Notes under the pieces: generated by a model
What the model saw: only the letters and a program-made list of their open reading frames with translations
The model's database searches: none
Told to the model about the DNA's origin: nothing
DNA from: Streptococcus parasanguinis
GTDB taxonomy: Bacteria; Bacillota; Bacilli; Lactobacillales; Streptococcaceae
DNA: 39,957 nucleotides
Assembly: GCA_018365265.1 (NCBI GenBank)
Contig: JAGZKI010000019.1
Coordinates: 1 to 39,957 of the forward strand
Direction: 5' to 3'
Program-made: the position numbers and the translations under genes
Shown here: piece after piece, positions 7,735-15,862 of the stretch
Layout: every line of letters starts with the position of its first letter
Position numbering within the stretch: the first letter of the stretch is position 1

Positions 7735-10113
7735 TTGGATTACGTTAAATTAAGAAATATCAAAAAAATCTTAAAAGAAGTCAATAGCTGGAAGGATGAC
7801 ATGGCCCGTTTGACGGATCAGCAACTGCAGGAGAAGACTGCAGAATTTCGGGAACGTTTAGTGGAGGGCGAGACCTTGGATGATCTCTTGCCGGAAGCAT
7901 TTGCGGTTGCGAGGGAAGCGGATAAACGGGTCTTGGGCATGTTTCCCTATGACGTCCAAGTTATGGGAGGAATCGTCCTACACCAGGGGAATGTCGCTGA
8001 AATGAATACCGGTGAAGGGAAGACCTTGACGGCAACTATGCCAGTTTATCTCAATGCCTTAGAGGGCAAAGGGGTCATGGTTATTACGACCAATACCTAT
8101 CTGGCAACTCGGGATGCAGAAGAGATGGGACAGGTCTATCGATTTTTAGGTTTGACCGTCGGTGTTCCTTTGAAACAGTCAGAAGACCAAGAATTAGATC
8201 CAGAAGTCAAACGCGAGATTTACCAATCAGACGTCATTTATACGACTAATACTAGCCTAGGTTTTGACTATCTAACAGAGAACTTGACGGCTTCTGTTGA
8301 TGGCCAATTTTTGGCAGACTTCAATTATGCCATTGTCGATGAGATTGATTCGGTGCTTCTAGATAGTGCTCAGACTCCCTTGATTATTTCTGGTTCTCCT
8401 CGGGTCCAGTCCAATCTATATGGGATTATTGACACCTTGATCCAGACCTTCAAGGAGGGGGAAGATTTCAAGTTTGACGAAGAAAAGAAACGGGTTTGGT
8501 TGACTCGAAAAGGGGCTCATGCAGCAGAAGCTTTTCTTGCCATTCCCAATCTCTATGATCCCCAATACCGTGACTTGGTCCGCCATATCAGCCTAGCCTT
8601 GCAGGCCAACAAAAACTTTATTAAGGATAAGGACTATGTCATCCATCCCAATGTCGAAGGACAACCTGAGATTGTCTTGCTAGACCAGGCAACGGGGCGC
8701 CTGATGGAAATGACCCGCTTGCAAGGAGGACTCCACCAGGCGATTGAAGCCAAAGAAGGCCTCAAGCTAACTCAAGAAACACGGGCCATGGCTTCGATTA
8801 CCTACCAAAATCTCTTTAAGATGTTTCGAAAGTTAGGAGGCATGACGGGGACTGGGAAGGTCGCTGAGGCAGAGTTTCTTGATACCTATGCTATGTCAGT
8901 GATCAAGATCCCAACCAATCGCAAGAAGATCCGTAAGGATTTGCCGGATGAAATCTATCAAACCTTGCCGGAGAAAATCGTGGCGTCCTTGGATTATGTG
9001 AAGAAAATCCACGAAAAGGGCAATCCGATTCTGGTCTTTGCTGGCTCCGTTGAGATGTCAATTCTTTATTCGAATCTTCTCTTGCGCGAAGGGATTCCAC
9101 ACAATCTTCTTAATGCCAACAATGCTCCCCGAGAGGCCCAGATCATTAAAGAATCAGGTCGAAAAGGAGCGGTGACAGTTGCGACCTCAATGGCCGGTCG
9201 AGGAACGGATATCAAGTTGGGACCAGGAGTCGCTGAGTTAGGTGGTTTGGTAGTTGTAGGGACTGAGCGGATGATGAACCAGCGGATTGACCTTCAAATT
9301 CGTGGGCGTTCAGGTCGTCAAGGAGATCCCGGTTTGACCAAGTTCTTTGTCTCTTTGGAAGACGATTTGATGAAAAACTGGGGGCCGGACTGGATCCAGG
9401 ATACCTATCAAGATTATGATGTGGATGAGCGGATTGGTTCAGCCAAAGCTCTGACTAAGCGCAAGTATAGAAACTTGGTGGAACGTGCTCAAAATGCTAG
9501 TGAAAGTTCTGGTCAGGCCAGCCGTCGGATGACACTAGAATTTGCGGAAAGCATGAACATTCAGCGCGCCATCGTCTACGAAGAGCGCGATCGTTTGATC
9601 AAGCAAGAAGGCCGCTTGGACGCTATCGTTGAAAAAGCCATTCGTTCCGTCTTTTCAAGCGTAGTCCACAAAAAAGAATACAAGGAACCAGTAGCCTTTT
9701 ATCGCTATATTTTAGACAATGTTAGCTACCAAGTGGATCCGGATAAGGCCCACCAAACTTTCCGTAGCAAGAAAACCAAAGAAAATTTCTTATGGGAGAT
9801 TGCTAAAAGCGAGTTGGAAGCTAAGTATGAGATCTTAGGCACCGATGAGGTGATCGCCCAATTCCAGCGCATGGCCATTCTAAAAGCTATCGACGAGAAC
9901 TGGGTCGAGCAGGTAGACTATCTGCAACAATTGCGCATGGCGCTCTCTGGTCAGTACACCAGTCAGAAAAACCCTTTGGTAGAATTTTTCCAAGAAGCCT
10001 ACCAATCCTTTGAACGAATGAAAGAGGCGGCCAAAGAACAAATGGTCCGCAATCTCTTACTGAGTCGAGTAGAAATCAATAAAAAAGGGGAAATTGTCTT
10101 GCATTTCCCATAA
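7735..10113 (+). CDS. secA2: Accessory preprotein translocase ATPase SecA2
   Basis: SecA2 is the motor ATPase that drives adhesin export through SecY2. The 792-residue protein carries a Walker A motif (MNTGEGKT, GEGKT at residues 93-97), a DEID Walker B at 202-205, and the helicase motif-II half ATSMAGRGTDIKLG and QIRGRSGRQGDPG near residues 490-535. It lacks the cysteine-rich zinc-binding tail of housekeeping SecA and ends shortly after the helical domain. That is normal for SecA2 and explains the length. The start is TTG with AAGAGGA (7723-7729) six bases before it; no ATG fits. It sits between asp3 and gtfA, as in other aSec loci. Confidence 0.96.
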   Translation: MDYVKLRNIKKILKEVNSWKDDMARLTDQQLQEKTAEFRERLVEGETLDDLLPEAFAVAREADKRVLGMFPYDVQVMGGIVLHQGNVAEMNTGEGKTLTATMPVYLNALEGKGVMVITTNTYLATRDAEEMGQVYRFLGLTVGVPLKQSEDQELDPEVKREIYQSDVIYTTNTSLGFDYLTENLTASVDGQFLADFNYAIVDEIDSVLLDSAQTPLIISGSPRVQSNLYGIIDTLIQTFKEGEDFKFDEEKKRVWLTRKGAHAAEAFLAIPNLYDPQYRDLVRHISLALQANKNFIKDKDYVIHPNVEGQPEIVLLDQATGRLMEMTRLQGGLHQAIEAKEGLKLTQETRAMASITYQNLFKMFRKLGGMTGTGKVAEAEFLDTYAMSVIKIPTNRKKIRKDLPDEIYQTLPEKIVASLDYVKKIHEKGNPILVFAGSVEMSILYSNLLLREGIPHNLLNANNAPREAQIIKESGRKGAVTVATSMAGRGTDIKLGPGVAELGGLVVVGTERMMNQRIDLQIRGRSGRQGDPGLTKFFVSLEDDLMKNWGPDWIQDTYQDYDVDERIGSAKALTKRKYRNLVERAQNASESSGQASRRMTLEFAESMNIQRAIVYEERDRLIKQEGRLDAIVEKAIRSVFSSVVHKKEYKEPVAFYRYILDNVSYQVDPDKAHQTFRSKKTKENFLWEIAKSELEAKYEILGTDEVIAQFQRMAILKAIDENWVEQVDYLQQLRMALSGQYTSQKNPLVEFFQEAYQSFERMKEAAKEQMVRNLLLSRVEINKKGEIVLHFP

Positions 10114-10124
10114 AAGAGGACATT

Positions 10125-11639
10125 ATGACAGTATACAATATCAACCTTGGAATCGGTTGGGCTAGCAGTGGTGTTGAGTATGCCCAGGCCTACCGTGCCC
10201 AGTTGTTACGCAATATCCATCAACCAGCCAAGTTTGTCTTTATGGATATGATCCTAGCCGATAACATCCAGCATTTAACAGAAAATATCGGTTTTAAAAA
10301 TGATGAAATTATCTGGCTCTATAGCCATTTTACAGATATAAAAATTGCACCAACAACCTATACCATTGATCAGGTCTTAGCAGGATTTGCCGGAAAACCG
10401 ACTCGAGAAGAAGTCGATGGTAAGATCAAGCGCTTCTTTTATGAGGACCAGGACAACTTTTTGACCTGCTACCTGCGCGAAGAAAACAGTCCCTATGTCG
10501 AACGCTGCGAGTACGTGTCTAGAGGGATTTTAGTGAGAAAGGATTACTTCTCCTATACCCGCTATTGTACCGAGTACTTCATTCCCAAGAACAACCAAGC
10601 TAACTTGATTGAGCGCCGCTTTTACAATGAAGACGGGACAGTTGCCTACAGCATGCAGATGGCGGATGGTCGCGAAATTTATCGTTTCCCAGATCGCTAC
10701 CTGGTTGGTCGCCAAGAATTGATCCGCTACTTCATGCAGACCCTTCAATTGACCAAACAAGATCTGGTGATTTTGGATCGGGAAACCAATATTGGTCAGC
10801 CTATCTTTGAAGAAGCGCAAAAAGCCCGCCTGGGGGTGGTCGTTCATGCCGAGCACTTCAGCGCCAATAATGTCGATGATCAGTATATCCTGTGGAATAA
10901 CTACTACGAGTACCAATTTACCAATGCAGACAAGGTGGACTTCTTTATTGTCGCGACTGACCGCCAAAAAGAAATCTTGGCCGAGCAGTTTGCTAAATAC
11001 ACCAACCATCAGCCGGCTATCTATACCATTCCAGTTGGGAGTCTTGCAAGCCTGCCACAAAATGAAAATCGCACTCCATTTTCTATGATTACTGCCTCTC
11101 GTTTGGCGACAGAAAAGCATATTGACTGGTTGGTGCGAGCAGTGGTTCGCGCCAAAAGAGAATTGCCAGAACTGTCTTTTGACATCTATGGAAAAGGTGG
11201 AGAAGAAGGCAAGTTGCGTTCTCTAATTGATGAATTGGGGGCGGCAGACTATATCCATCTCAAAGGGCATGCCAATCTAGAGGAAATTTATAAGAATTAT
11301 GAGGTTTACCTGTCAGCATCGACCAGTGAAGGCTTTGGGTTGACCTTGATGGAGGCGATTGGTTCTGGACTTCCGATTATCGGTTTTGATGTTCCTTATG
11401 GCAATCAGACCTTTGTCACAGAAGGTAAAAATGGCTATCTCATTCCACCATCAGCAGATCAAGTGGTCGACCAGATCGCTGCTGCCTTTGCAGATAAAAT
11501 CATCCAGCTTTACAAAAAAGATGATCTAGCCAGCATGCGTCAAGCATCTTATGCGCGTGCAGAAGACTTTTTGACCAGCCGAGTAGAAGAAGCTTGGGCA
11601 CAATTGATAGAAGAGGTGACACATGCTGAACATATTTGA
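10125..11639 (+). CDS. gtfA: Adhesin GlcNAc-transferase catalytic subunit GtfA (Gtf1)
   Basis: GtfA with GtfB forms the O-GlcNAc transferase that starts glycosylation of Ser/Thr in the adhesin, using UDP-GlcNAc. The 504-residue protein has the GtfA start (MTVYNINLGIGWASSGVEYA) and an acceptor-binding beta-meander insertion. A GT4-type GT-B C-terminal domain carries the E-x7-E motif (SEGFGLTLME, Glu402 and Glu410). The start has AGAGGA upstream. The 3' end overlaps gtfB by 17 bases, consistent with an obligate complex made in step. Confidence 0.95.
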   Translation: MTVYNINLGIGWASSGVEYAQAYRAQLLRNIHQPAKFVFMDMILADNIQHLTENIGFKNDEIIWLYSHFTDIKIAPTTYTIDQVLAGFAGKPTREEVDGKIKRFFYEDQDNFLTCYLREENSPYVERCEYVSRGILVRKDYFSYTRYCTEYFIPKNNQANLIERRFYNEDGTVAYSMQMADGREIYRFPDRYLVGRQELIRYFMQTLQLTKQDLVILDRETNIGQPIFEEAQKARLGVVVHAEHFSANNVDDQYILWNNYYEYQFTNADKVDFFIVATDRQKEILAEQFAKYTNHQPAIYTIPVGSLASLPQNENRTPFSMITASRLATEKHIDWLVRAVVRAKRELPELSFDIYGKGGEEGKLRSLIDELGAADYIHLKGHANLEEIYKNYEVYLSASTSEGFGLTLMEAIGSGLPIIGFDVPYGNQTFVTEGKNGYLIPPSADQVVDQIAAAFADKIIQLYKKDDLASMRQASYARAEDFLTSRVEEAWAQLIEEVTHAEHI

Positions 11640-12978
11640 TAGTTATTCTCGTGAGAGCCAGGATTTGCTCCACTCTATGAAAGAGTCTGGCTTTGACCAT
11701 CCGACCGTTGTTTTGGAGCCAAACGGTTTCTTACCAGACGGTGTTGAGTCTCCCTTTATCTATTTCTTAGGACAAGCAAAAGGGGAGAAGCGCGGACGCT
11801 ACTTTAATGAAGTTCCAGTGCCTGATTTCTGGGAAGTTTCTGGGGATAACAGTTCGGGGAGAGTGACCTACTATGGTCAAGAAAAGGCTCGAATTGTTTA
11901 CCATGCTGCTTCCTATAAACGCATCGTTGAGCGCTTAGAGTGGTTGGACGATAAGGGACAAGTGTTCATGATTGAGCGCTTCGACCAATACGGTCGCAAA
12001 ATTGCCGTAACGACTTGTGGCGATCAGGGCCAACATTTGGTGACCACTTATTTTGAAGGGGATATCGAGCGCTTGACAGAGAATCACCAAACAGGGGATT
12101 TGATTTTGACCTTGGACCATCAACCCATGCGGATTTTCAAGAATCGCTTAGATTACTTTGTCTTTTATCTAGAGTATCGTGGTTTTGATTTGGATGGTTT
12201 GGTCTACAATACGCTGGCTACCTCCTTTAGCATTAGTCTCCAGTTGGGTAATAAAGGCATCAAAGGACGCGATGTCTTGGTGTGGCAAGAGCCTCTTCAC
12301 GACAGCCTTCCGGGCAATATGCAGTTGATTCTAAAGAGCCCAGAAATCCGGACCAAGAAGATCTTGATTCCGCAAAATGCGACCTATCATCGTGCTTTGC
12401 AGTTGACCTCGCAAGATCAGCATAGCTATTTCGGTCCCCTTGGCTACCTGTATGATTTCAAGGTGAAAGACGATATCCGTAAAGACGCCTTTGTCTTGAC
12501 CAATTCGGATCAGATCGAAGCCTTGACCTACCTAGTAGAGAACTTGCCGAATGTGACCTTCCGTGTAGCAGCTTTGACGGAGATGTCTGCGAGCCTCTTG
12601 TCTATGGTCCGCTACCCAAATGTAGTCTTGTACCAAAATATCAGTCAAGAGCGGATCAAAGAGTTGCTTAAGGTCTCTAGTATTTATCTGGATATCAACC
12701 ACTATGCAGAGGTGCAAGGTATTGTTCGCAAGGCCTTCGAACACCAGCAAGTCATCCTTGCCTTTAGCCATACCCTGCATGACCGCCACTTCCTCGCACA
12801 AGCCAATATCTTTGATCAAGGAAAAGAAGCAGATATGGTGGCTCGTATCCAGGAAATCTACCAATCTGTGGATAACTACAGAGAAGCCGTTGCGCAACAA
12901 ATTGCCCAATCAAGTAGCGTTGAGCCAGCTGTTTTCAAAGCTCGCTTGCAAGAAGGGATAGGTGGACATAGTGAGTGA
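11623..12978 (+). CDS. gtfB: Adhesin glycosylation co-activator GtfB (Gtf2)
   Basis: GtfB is the non-catalytic partner that binds adhesin acceptor and stabilises GtfA. The 451-residue protein shares the overall GtfA-like layout: a DUF1975-type N-terminal part (residues about 50-220) and a GT-B-like C-terminus. It lacks the E-x7-E catalytic signature that GtfA has. The start codon lies inside gtfA with AGAGGTGA upstream. The stop overlaps the asp4 start. The role comes from the family and position. Confidence 0.93.
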   Translation: MLNIFDSYSRESQDLLHSMKESGFDHPTVVLEPNGFLPDGVESPFIYFLGQAKGEKRGRYFNEVPVPDFWEVSGDNSSGRVTYYGQEKARIVYHAASYKRIVERLEWLDDKGQVFMIERFDQYGRKIAVTTCGDQGQHLVTTYFEGDIERLTENHQTGDLILTLDHQPMRIFKNRLDYFVFYLEYRGFDLDGLVYNTLATSFSISLQLGNKGIKGRDVLVWQEPLHDSLPGNMQLILKSPEIRTKKILIPQNATYHRALQLTSQDQHSYFGPLGYLYDFKVKDDIRKDAFVLTNSDQIEALTYLVENLPNVTFRVAALTEMSASLLSMVRYPNVVLYQNISQERIKELLKVSSIYLDINHYAEVQGIVRKAFEHQQVILAFSHTLHDRHFLAQANIFDQGKEADMVARIQEIYQSVDNYREAVAQQIAQSSSVEPAVFKARLQEGIGGHSE

Positions 12979-13162
12979 TCGTAAGAAAGACTTATTTTAC
13001 AAAGAAGTAGAAGGACGGATGGAGTCTCTCAAACGCCGTCCTGCCGAAAAAGAAAAGACGACACGTTCTGAAAAGATCAATGTCACTTTTAATGTGATCA
13101 TTGGTTTGGTGATTCTGCTGGGAGTTATTTTTACCCTCTTCAGAGTGTTAGGAGGATCCTAA
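12971..13162 (+). CDS. asp4: Accessory Sec protein Asp4, SecE-like
   Basis: Asp4 is a small membrane protein of the aSec channel, thought to play the part SecE plays for SecY. The protein has a basic amphipathic N-terminus (KDLFYKEVEGRMESLKRR) and one membrane segment near the C-terminus (VIIGLVILLGVIFTLF), the SecE layout. I chose GTG at 12971 because AGGTGG at 12960-12965 precedes it and the overlap with gtfB is then 8 bases, like other overlaps in this window. GTG at 12962 would add three residues and cannot be excluded. Confidence 0.88.
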   Translation: MSDRKKDLFYKEVEGRMESLKRRPAEKEKTTRSEKINVTFNVIIGLVILLGVIFTLFRVLGGS

Positions 13163-13163
13163 G

Positions 13164-13388
13164 ATGGAAATGGTATTTGCAATCGGGATCTCGATCTTAT
13201 CCCTCGCTCTTGTGGTTCTGATCACCCTGCAGCCTCGCCAACAACAATCGCTTTCAACAGATGCGACCAGTAACCTAGGAAAGCCAAGTTACTGGCGGTC
13301 TCACCGTGGACTCAAGTTAGCGACCCTTGTTGTTAGTATCGTCTTTCTCCTATCTTTATTTCTTTATATGATGGTCGTACAGGCCTAA
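13164..13388 (+). CDS. asp5: Accessory Sec protein Asp5, SecG-like
   Basis: Asp5 is the SecG-like subunit of the accessory channel. The 74-residue protein has two hydrophobic segments (about residues 3-22 and 50-72) joined by a polar loop with the stretch LQPRQQQSLS, matching SecG topology. A strong AGGAGG site lies just before the start and the gene begins one base after the asp4 stop. It is the last gene of the locus; a hairpin follows 19 bases later. Confidence 0.88.
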   Translation: MEMVFAIGISILSLALVVLITLQPRQQQSLSTDATSNLGKPSYWRSHRGLKLATLVVSIVFLLSLFLYMMVVQA

Positions 13389-13407
13389 TTTCTAATAGAA
13401 TGGATAA

Positions 13408-13435
13408 AAAGAAGTTGGAGAATACCAACTTCTTT
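13408..13435 (+). terminator. Hairpin ending the aSec operon
   Basis: AAAGAAGTTGG (13408-13418) pairs perfectly with CCAACTTCTTT (13425-13435) around six bases. The T-tract is interrupted. The same stem sequence occurs again at 13696-13725. Confidence 0.75.
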
Positions 13436-13452
13436 CAAATTTTAGATAGAGT

Positions 13453-13605
13453 CATCTTAGAAACTTTCCTTAGGTGAGTACGGACGTCAGCGAACTTCGA
13501 GGAAGTTCTATGACTTAGTTTTGGACCTAAGGTTCCAAAACTCCCGAGTGCTAGAAACAAGAATGTTTCTAGCACTTATCTCACGGCGGAAAGTTTCAGT
13601 AGATG
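13453..13605. other. Structured intergenic element: closed three-hairpin junction
   Basis: The 396 bases between asp5 and the next gene hold no credible ORF but an unusually complete fold. Closing stem: CATCT/AGATG (13453-13457/13601-13605), GAAACTTTCC/GGAAAGTTTC (13460-13469/13588-13597) and GTGAG/CTCAC (13474-13478/13580-13584). Inside are three hairpins. The first is GAACTTC/GAAGTTC (13492-13498/13502-13508), extended by GTCA/TGAC. The second is AGTTTTGGA/TCCAAAACT (13517-13525/13534-13542). The third is a 13-bp perfect stem AGTGCTAGAAACA/TGTTTCTAGCACT (13547-13559/13564-13576). All of this was read directly. It could be a non-coding RNA, a processed leader or trailer, or a copy of a dispersed repeat such as the BOX class, though it does not match the boxA/B/C sequences as I remember them. 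The strand is not determined. Confidence 0.6.
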
Positions 13606-13695
13606 TCTGAGTGAGTCTAATAGTTGATATCTTTTTATTTTTTTTAAGTATCATTTTTAGGTTGCATAATGTAAGAAACAGGTGGATTACATTCT

Positions 13696-13726
13696 AAAAG
13701 AAGTTGGGATTCTCCAACTTCTTTTT
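13696..13726 (+). terminator. Second hairpin with the same stem as the aSec terminator
   Basis: AAAAGAAGTTGG (13696-13707) pairs with CCAACTTCTTTT (13714-13725) around six bases. T bases follow. It stands 22 bases before the extended -10 of the next gene and would insulate that gene from the structured element. Confidence 0.75.
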
Positions 13727-13747
13727 ATCCTGCTTCCTTCTATTTTG

Positions 13748-13756
13748 TGGTATACT
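13748..13756 (+). promoter_or_regulatory. Extended -10 promoter for the TDT-family gene
   Basis: TGGTATACT fits the extended -10 pattern; the -35 region is poor. Transcription would start about 22 bases before the chosen ATG. Confidence 0.5.
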
Positions 13757-13784
13757 GAAATCGACAAAATGATTGGAGCTCCCG

Positions 13785-14678
13785 ATGAAAAAGATTCCCT
13801 TAGTATTTTCAGGATGTCTGTTAGGACTGGTTGGCGCTGGAAACCTTCTTGCAGACTCGCTACCCTTCCTTGCTCACGCCTTTAGTCTGACAGGTTTGTT
13901 CTTCTGGTTTTTCTTTGTCGTTTATCATGCGATTCGCTGGCAAGAAACCAAGATAGAATTCCAACAACCAGCCCTTTTATCTGGGATGGCGACTTTTCCC
14001 ATGGCAGGGATGATTCTATCCACCTATCTTTTGCGCCTCTTTCCAGCCTTTGGGGGTCTATCACAGTTGGTCTGGTGGTCTGCCTTTCTCTTGGATCTGG
14101 GCTTAATTCTCTATTTTACCAAGACACATGTCCTAGCGCGACCAAGAGCCAATGCCACTCCCAGTTGGACCGTTCTCTATGTAGGCATTGCAGTAGCAGC
14201 TTTGACCTATCCCGTTGTGGGAATAAGAGAGATTGCTTATCTCGCTTTAGTGATTGGTTTTGGTTTGACCTTTCTTCTTTATCCCCTTATCTATCATGAT
14301 TTGAAGCAGTCCCCCTTACCCAGTCATCTGTTGGGCCAAGAAGGCATCTATTGTGCTCCCTTTTCTCTTCTTTTAGCAGCCCTGGTTCGTGTGGGTGGAG
14401 CGAGCTTGCCCACCTGGTTCTTACTGATCATGGTGGTGGCCTCGCAAGGTTTTTATTTCTTTGTGTTGATGCGCCTACCGAAAATGATCAAAGAAGGTTT
14501 TCAACCTGCTTTTTCAGCCCTGACCTTTCCAACAGTCATCACAGCGACCTCTTTGAAAATGGCCCAAGGCTTGTTGCAACTACCTTTCTTGACAGTTCTT
14601 GTATGGCTGGAAACTCTTCTTTGTCTCTTGATTTTAGTCGCTGTCTTAGGTGGTTATGTGGCCTATCTCAGAGAGTAG
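13785..14678 (+). CDS. TDT/TehA-SLAC1-type membrane transporter
   Basis: This 297-residue, strongly hydrophobic protein shows about ten membrane segments with short polar loops, typical of the tellurite-resistance/dicarboxylate transporter (TDT) family. The start of the first helix (SGCLLGLVGAGNLL), the second-helix pair WFFFVVYHAIRW and the late stretch FPTVITATSLKMA resemble the family. Substrate cannot be read; family members move anions such as C4-dicarboxylates or act as anion channels. I chose ATG at 13785 because GGAG (13775-13778) precedes it at good spacing; an in-frame TTG at 13773 would overlap that site. It is followed by a CPBP-family gene, probably with its own promoter. Confidence 0.75.
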   Translation: MKKIPLVFSGCLLGLVGAGNLLADSLPFLAHAFSLTGLFFWFFFVVYHAIRWQETKIEFQQPALLSGMATFPMAGMILSTYLLRLFPAFGGLSQLVWWSAFLLDLGLILYFTKTHVLARPRANATPSWTVLYVGIAVAALTYPVVGIREIAYLALVIGFGLTFLLYPLIYHDLKQSPLPSHLLGQEGIYCAPFSLLLAALVRVGGASLPTWFLLIMVVASQGFYFFVLMRLPKMIKEGFQPAFSALTFPTVITATSLKMAQGLLQLPFLTVLVWLETLLCLLILVAVLGGYVAYLRE

Positions 14679-14715
14679 GAAGGCATCCTTTTTCATTGAA
14701 ACCTTGTCACGATTA

Positions 14716-14724
14716 TGGTAAGAT
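14716..14724 (+). promoter_or_regulatory. Possible extended -10 for the CPBP gene
   Basis: TGGTAAGAT lies 40 bases before the CPBP start, just after the previous stop. No matching -35 at normal spacing is visible, so this is tentative. Confidence 0.35.
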
Positions 14725-14763
14725 GCACTATACGATTTGTCATACTTTATAGGAAAGGTATCT

Positions 14764-15441
14764 ATGAAATTCATCAAAGGAAAGCTCTCACTGCTGTATC
14801 CCCTCTTTCTGCTCTTGTTTTATTTTTATGTTCGGCCCCAATTTCGCCCCTTGGCCCAGTATGTCTCCAATAGTGTAGCAAGTGCCAATAGCTATTATTG
14901 GACCTTATTTGGCCTAGAAGGCCTCTATGCAGTCTTTACAGGATTTTTGGTCTATCGTTTTTCTAAAAAAGCGCAGTTTAAGCTGGGGAAGAACCCTCTT
15001 CAAGCTCTGATAGAAGCCGTTTTTGCGGCCTGTTTGGTTTACTGGTTGGACTACTTCATCAGTGGTTTTGTTCAAGGACGGGCAGCCGTTTTGAGTCTCT
15101 TTCCACGGGAAATTAGCCCAACAGGTGTGCTTATCCTAGTGATTGCAATGGTTATCATCCGGCCGGTGACAGAGGAGCTGATCTTTCGTGGAGCCTTGGT
15201 GAATGCCTACTTCAAAGGCTGGAAACTCTATGCTGAGATTTGGCTTCCAGCCCTCATCTACAGTGGCTTACATTTTCTCCACAATCCCTTTTCATTAGGA
15301 GCTTCTATCATCTATCTCCTGCCGAGTGTGATTTTTGGGACCCTGTATTATCGGAGTAATACGCTCCTTTCTCCTATTTTGGCTCATATCTTGCTCAATC
15401 TCTACTACACCTTGCCTTTACTTTTATCTGTATTCAAGTAG
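14764..15441 (+). CDS. CPBP-family intramembrane metalloprotease
   Basis: The 225-residue membrane protein carries all three CPBP (Rce1/Abi) motifs: EE-x3-R (Glu137, Glu138, Arg142 in TEELIFRG), an F/S-x-x-x-H motif with His170 (YSGLHFLHN), and a late His208 with nearby Asn (AHILLN). These residues form the intramembrane glutamate protease site. Around them are about six to seven hydrophobic segments. ATG 14764 is chosen because AGGAAAGG (14751-14758) precedes it; a TTG nine codons earlier lacks such a site. In Gram-positives such proteins include bacteriocin self-immunity factors, but no bacteriocin gene is near, so the substrate is unknown. Confidence 0.85.
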   Translation: MKFIKGKLSLLYPLFLLLFYFYVRPQFRPLAQYVSNSVASANSYYWTLFGLEGLYAVFTGFLVYRFSKKAQFKLGKNPLQALIEAVFAACLVYWLDYFISGFVQGRAAVLSLFPREISPTGVLILVIAMVIIRPVTEELIFRGALVNAYFKGWKLYAEIWLPALIYSGLHFLHNPFSLGASIIYLLPSVIFGTLYYRSNTLLSPILAHILLNLYYTLPLLLSVFK

Positions 15442-15442
15442 C

Positions 15443-15474
15443 AACCGATTTCCTGAGTGAGATTGGTTTTTTTT
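15443..15474 (+). terminator. Terminator after the CPBP gene, overlapping the rnpA promoter
   Basis: AACCGAT (15443-15449) pairs with ATTGGTT (15462-15468) with one G-T pair, then eight T in total continue. The 3' arm contains the TTGGTT that serves as rnpA -35. Confidence 0.65.
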
Positions 15475-15490
15475 GAAAATATGGTATAAT
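15463..15490 (+). promoter_or_regulatory. Promoter of rnpA-yidC-khpB
   Basis: TTGGTT (15463-15468), 16 bases, then TATAAT (15485-15490) with an extended TG two bases before. This is a strong promoter by sequence, about 30 bases before rnpA. Confidence 0.75.
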
Positions 15491-15519
15491 AGAATAAATT
15501 TAATAGAGGGAGTTGAGGT

Positions 15520-15861
15520 TTGAAAAAAAGCTACCGCGTCAAACGTGACAAAGATTTTAATGCTATTTTTAAAAGTGGTCAAAATGTTGCCAATCGGAAA
15601 TTCGTTGTTTACCGCTTGCGCAAAGACCAACCGCATTTTCGAGTCGGCCTGTCTGTTAGTAAGAAACTGGGAAATGCTGTGACCAGAAATCGCATCAAAC
15701 GTTTGATTCGCCATGTTTTGATCAAACACCAAGCCTTCCTTACGACCGATGATTTTGTTGTCATTGCTCGTAAAGGAGTGGAGGAGCTCGACTTTCATCA
15801 AGTAGAGAAAAATCTTGAACATGTCTTAAAATTAGCGCATGTCTACCAAGAAAGGGAATAA
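15520..15861 (+). CDS. rnpA: Ribonuclease P protein component
   Basis: RnpA is the protein subunit of RNase P, which removes 5' leaders from tRNA precursors. The 113-residue basic protein has the family layout: MKKSYRVKRDKDF at the N-terminus, an FRVG-LSVSKK segment, and the RNR-motif helix (AVTRNRIKRLIRHVL). The start is TTG with GAGGGAG (15506-15512) seven bases upstream. The yidC GTG begins one base after the stop. In many bacteria rpmH precedes rnpA; here rpmH is 2.6 kb downstream as a separate unit. Confidence 0.97.
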   Translation: MKKSYRVKRDKDFNAIFKSGQNVANRKFVVYRLRKDQPHFRVGLSVSKKLGNAVTRNRIKRLIRHVLIKHQAFLTTDDFVVIARKGVEELDFHQVEKNLEHVLKLAHVYQERE

Positions 15862-15862
15862 T

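Noticed and set aside
13682..13885. Open frame on + upstream of the TDT gene
   Set aside because: It runs through the hairpin at 13696-13725 and the promoter, then into the TDT gene in another frame; no ribosome site.
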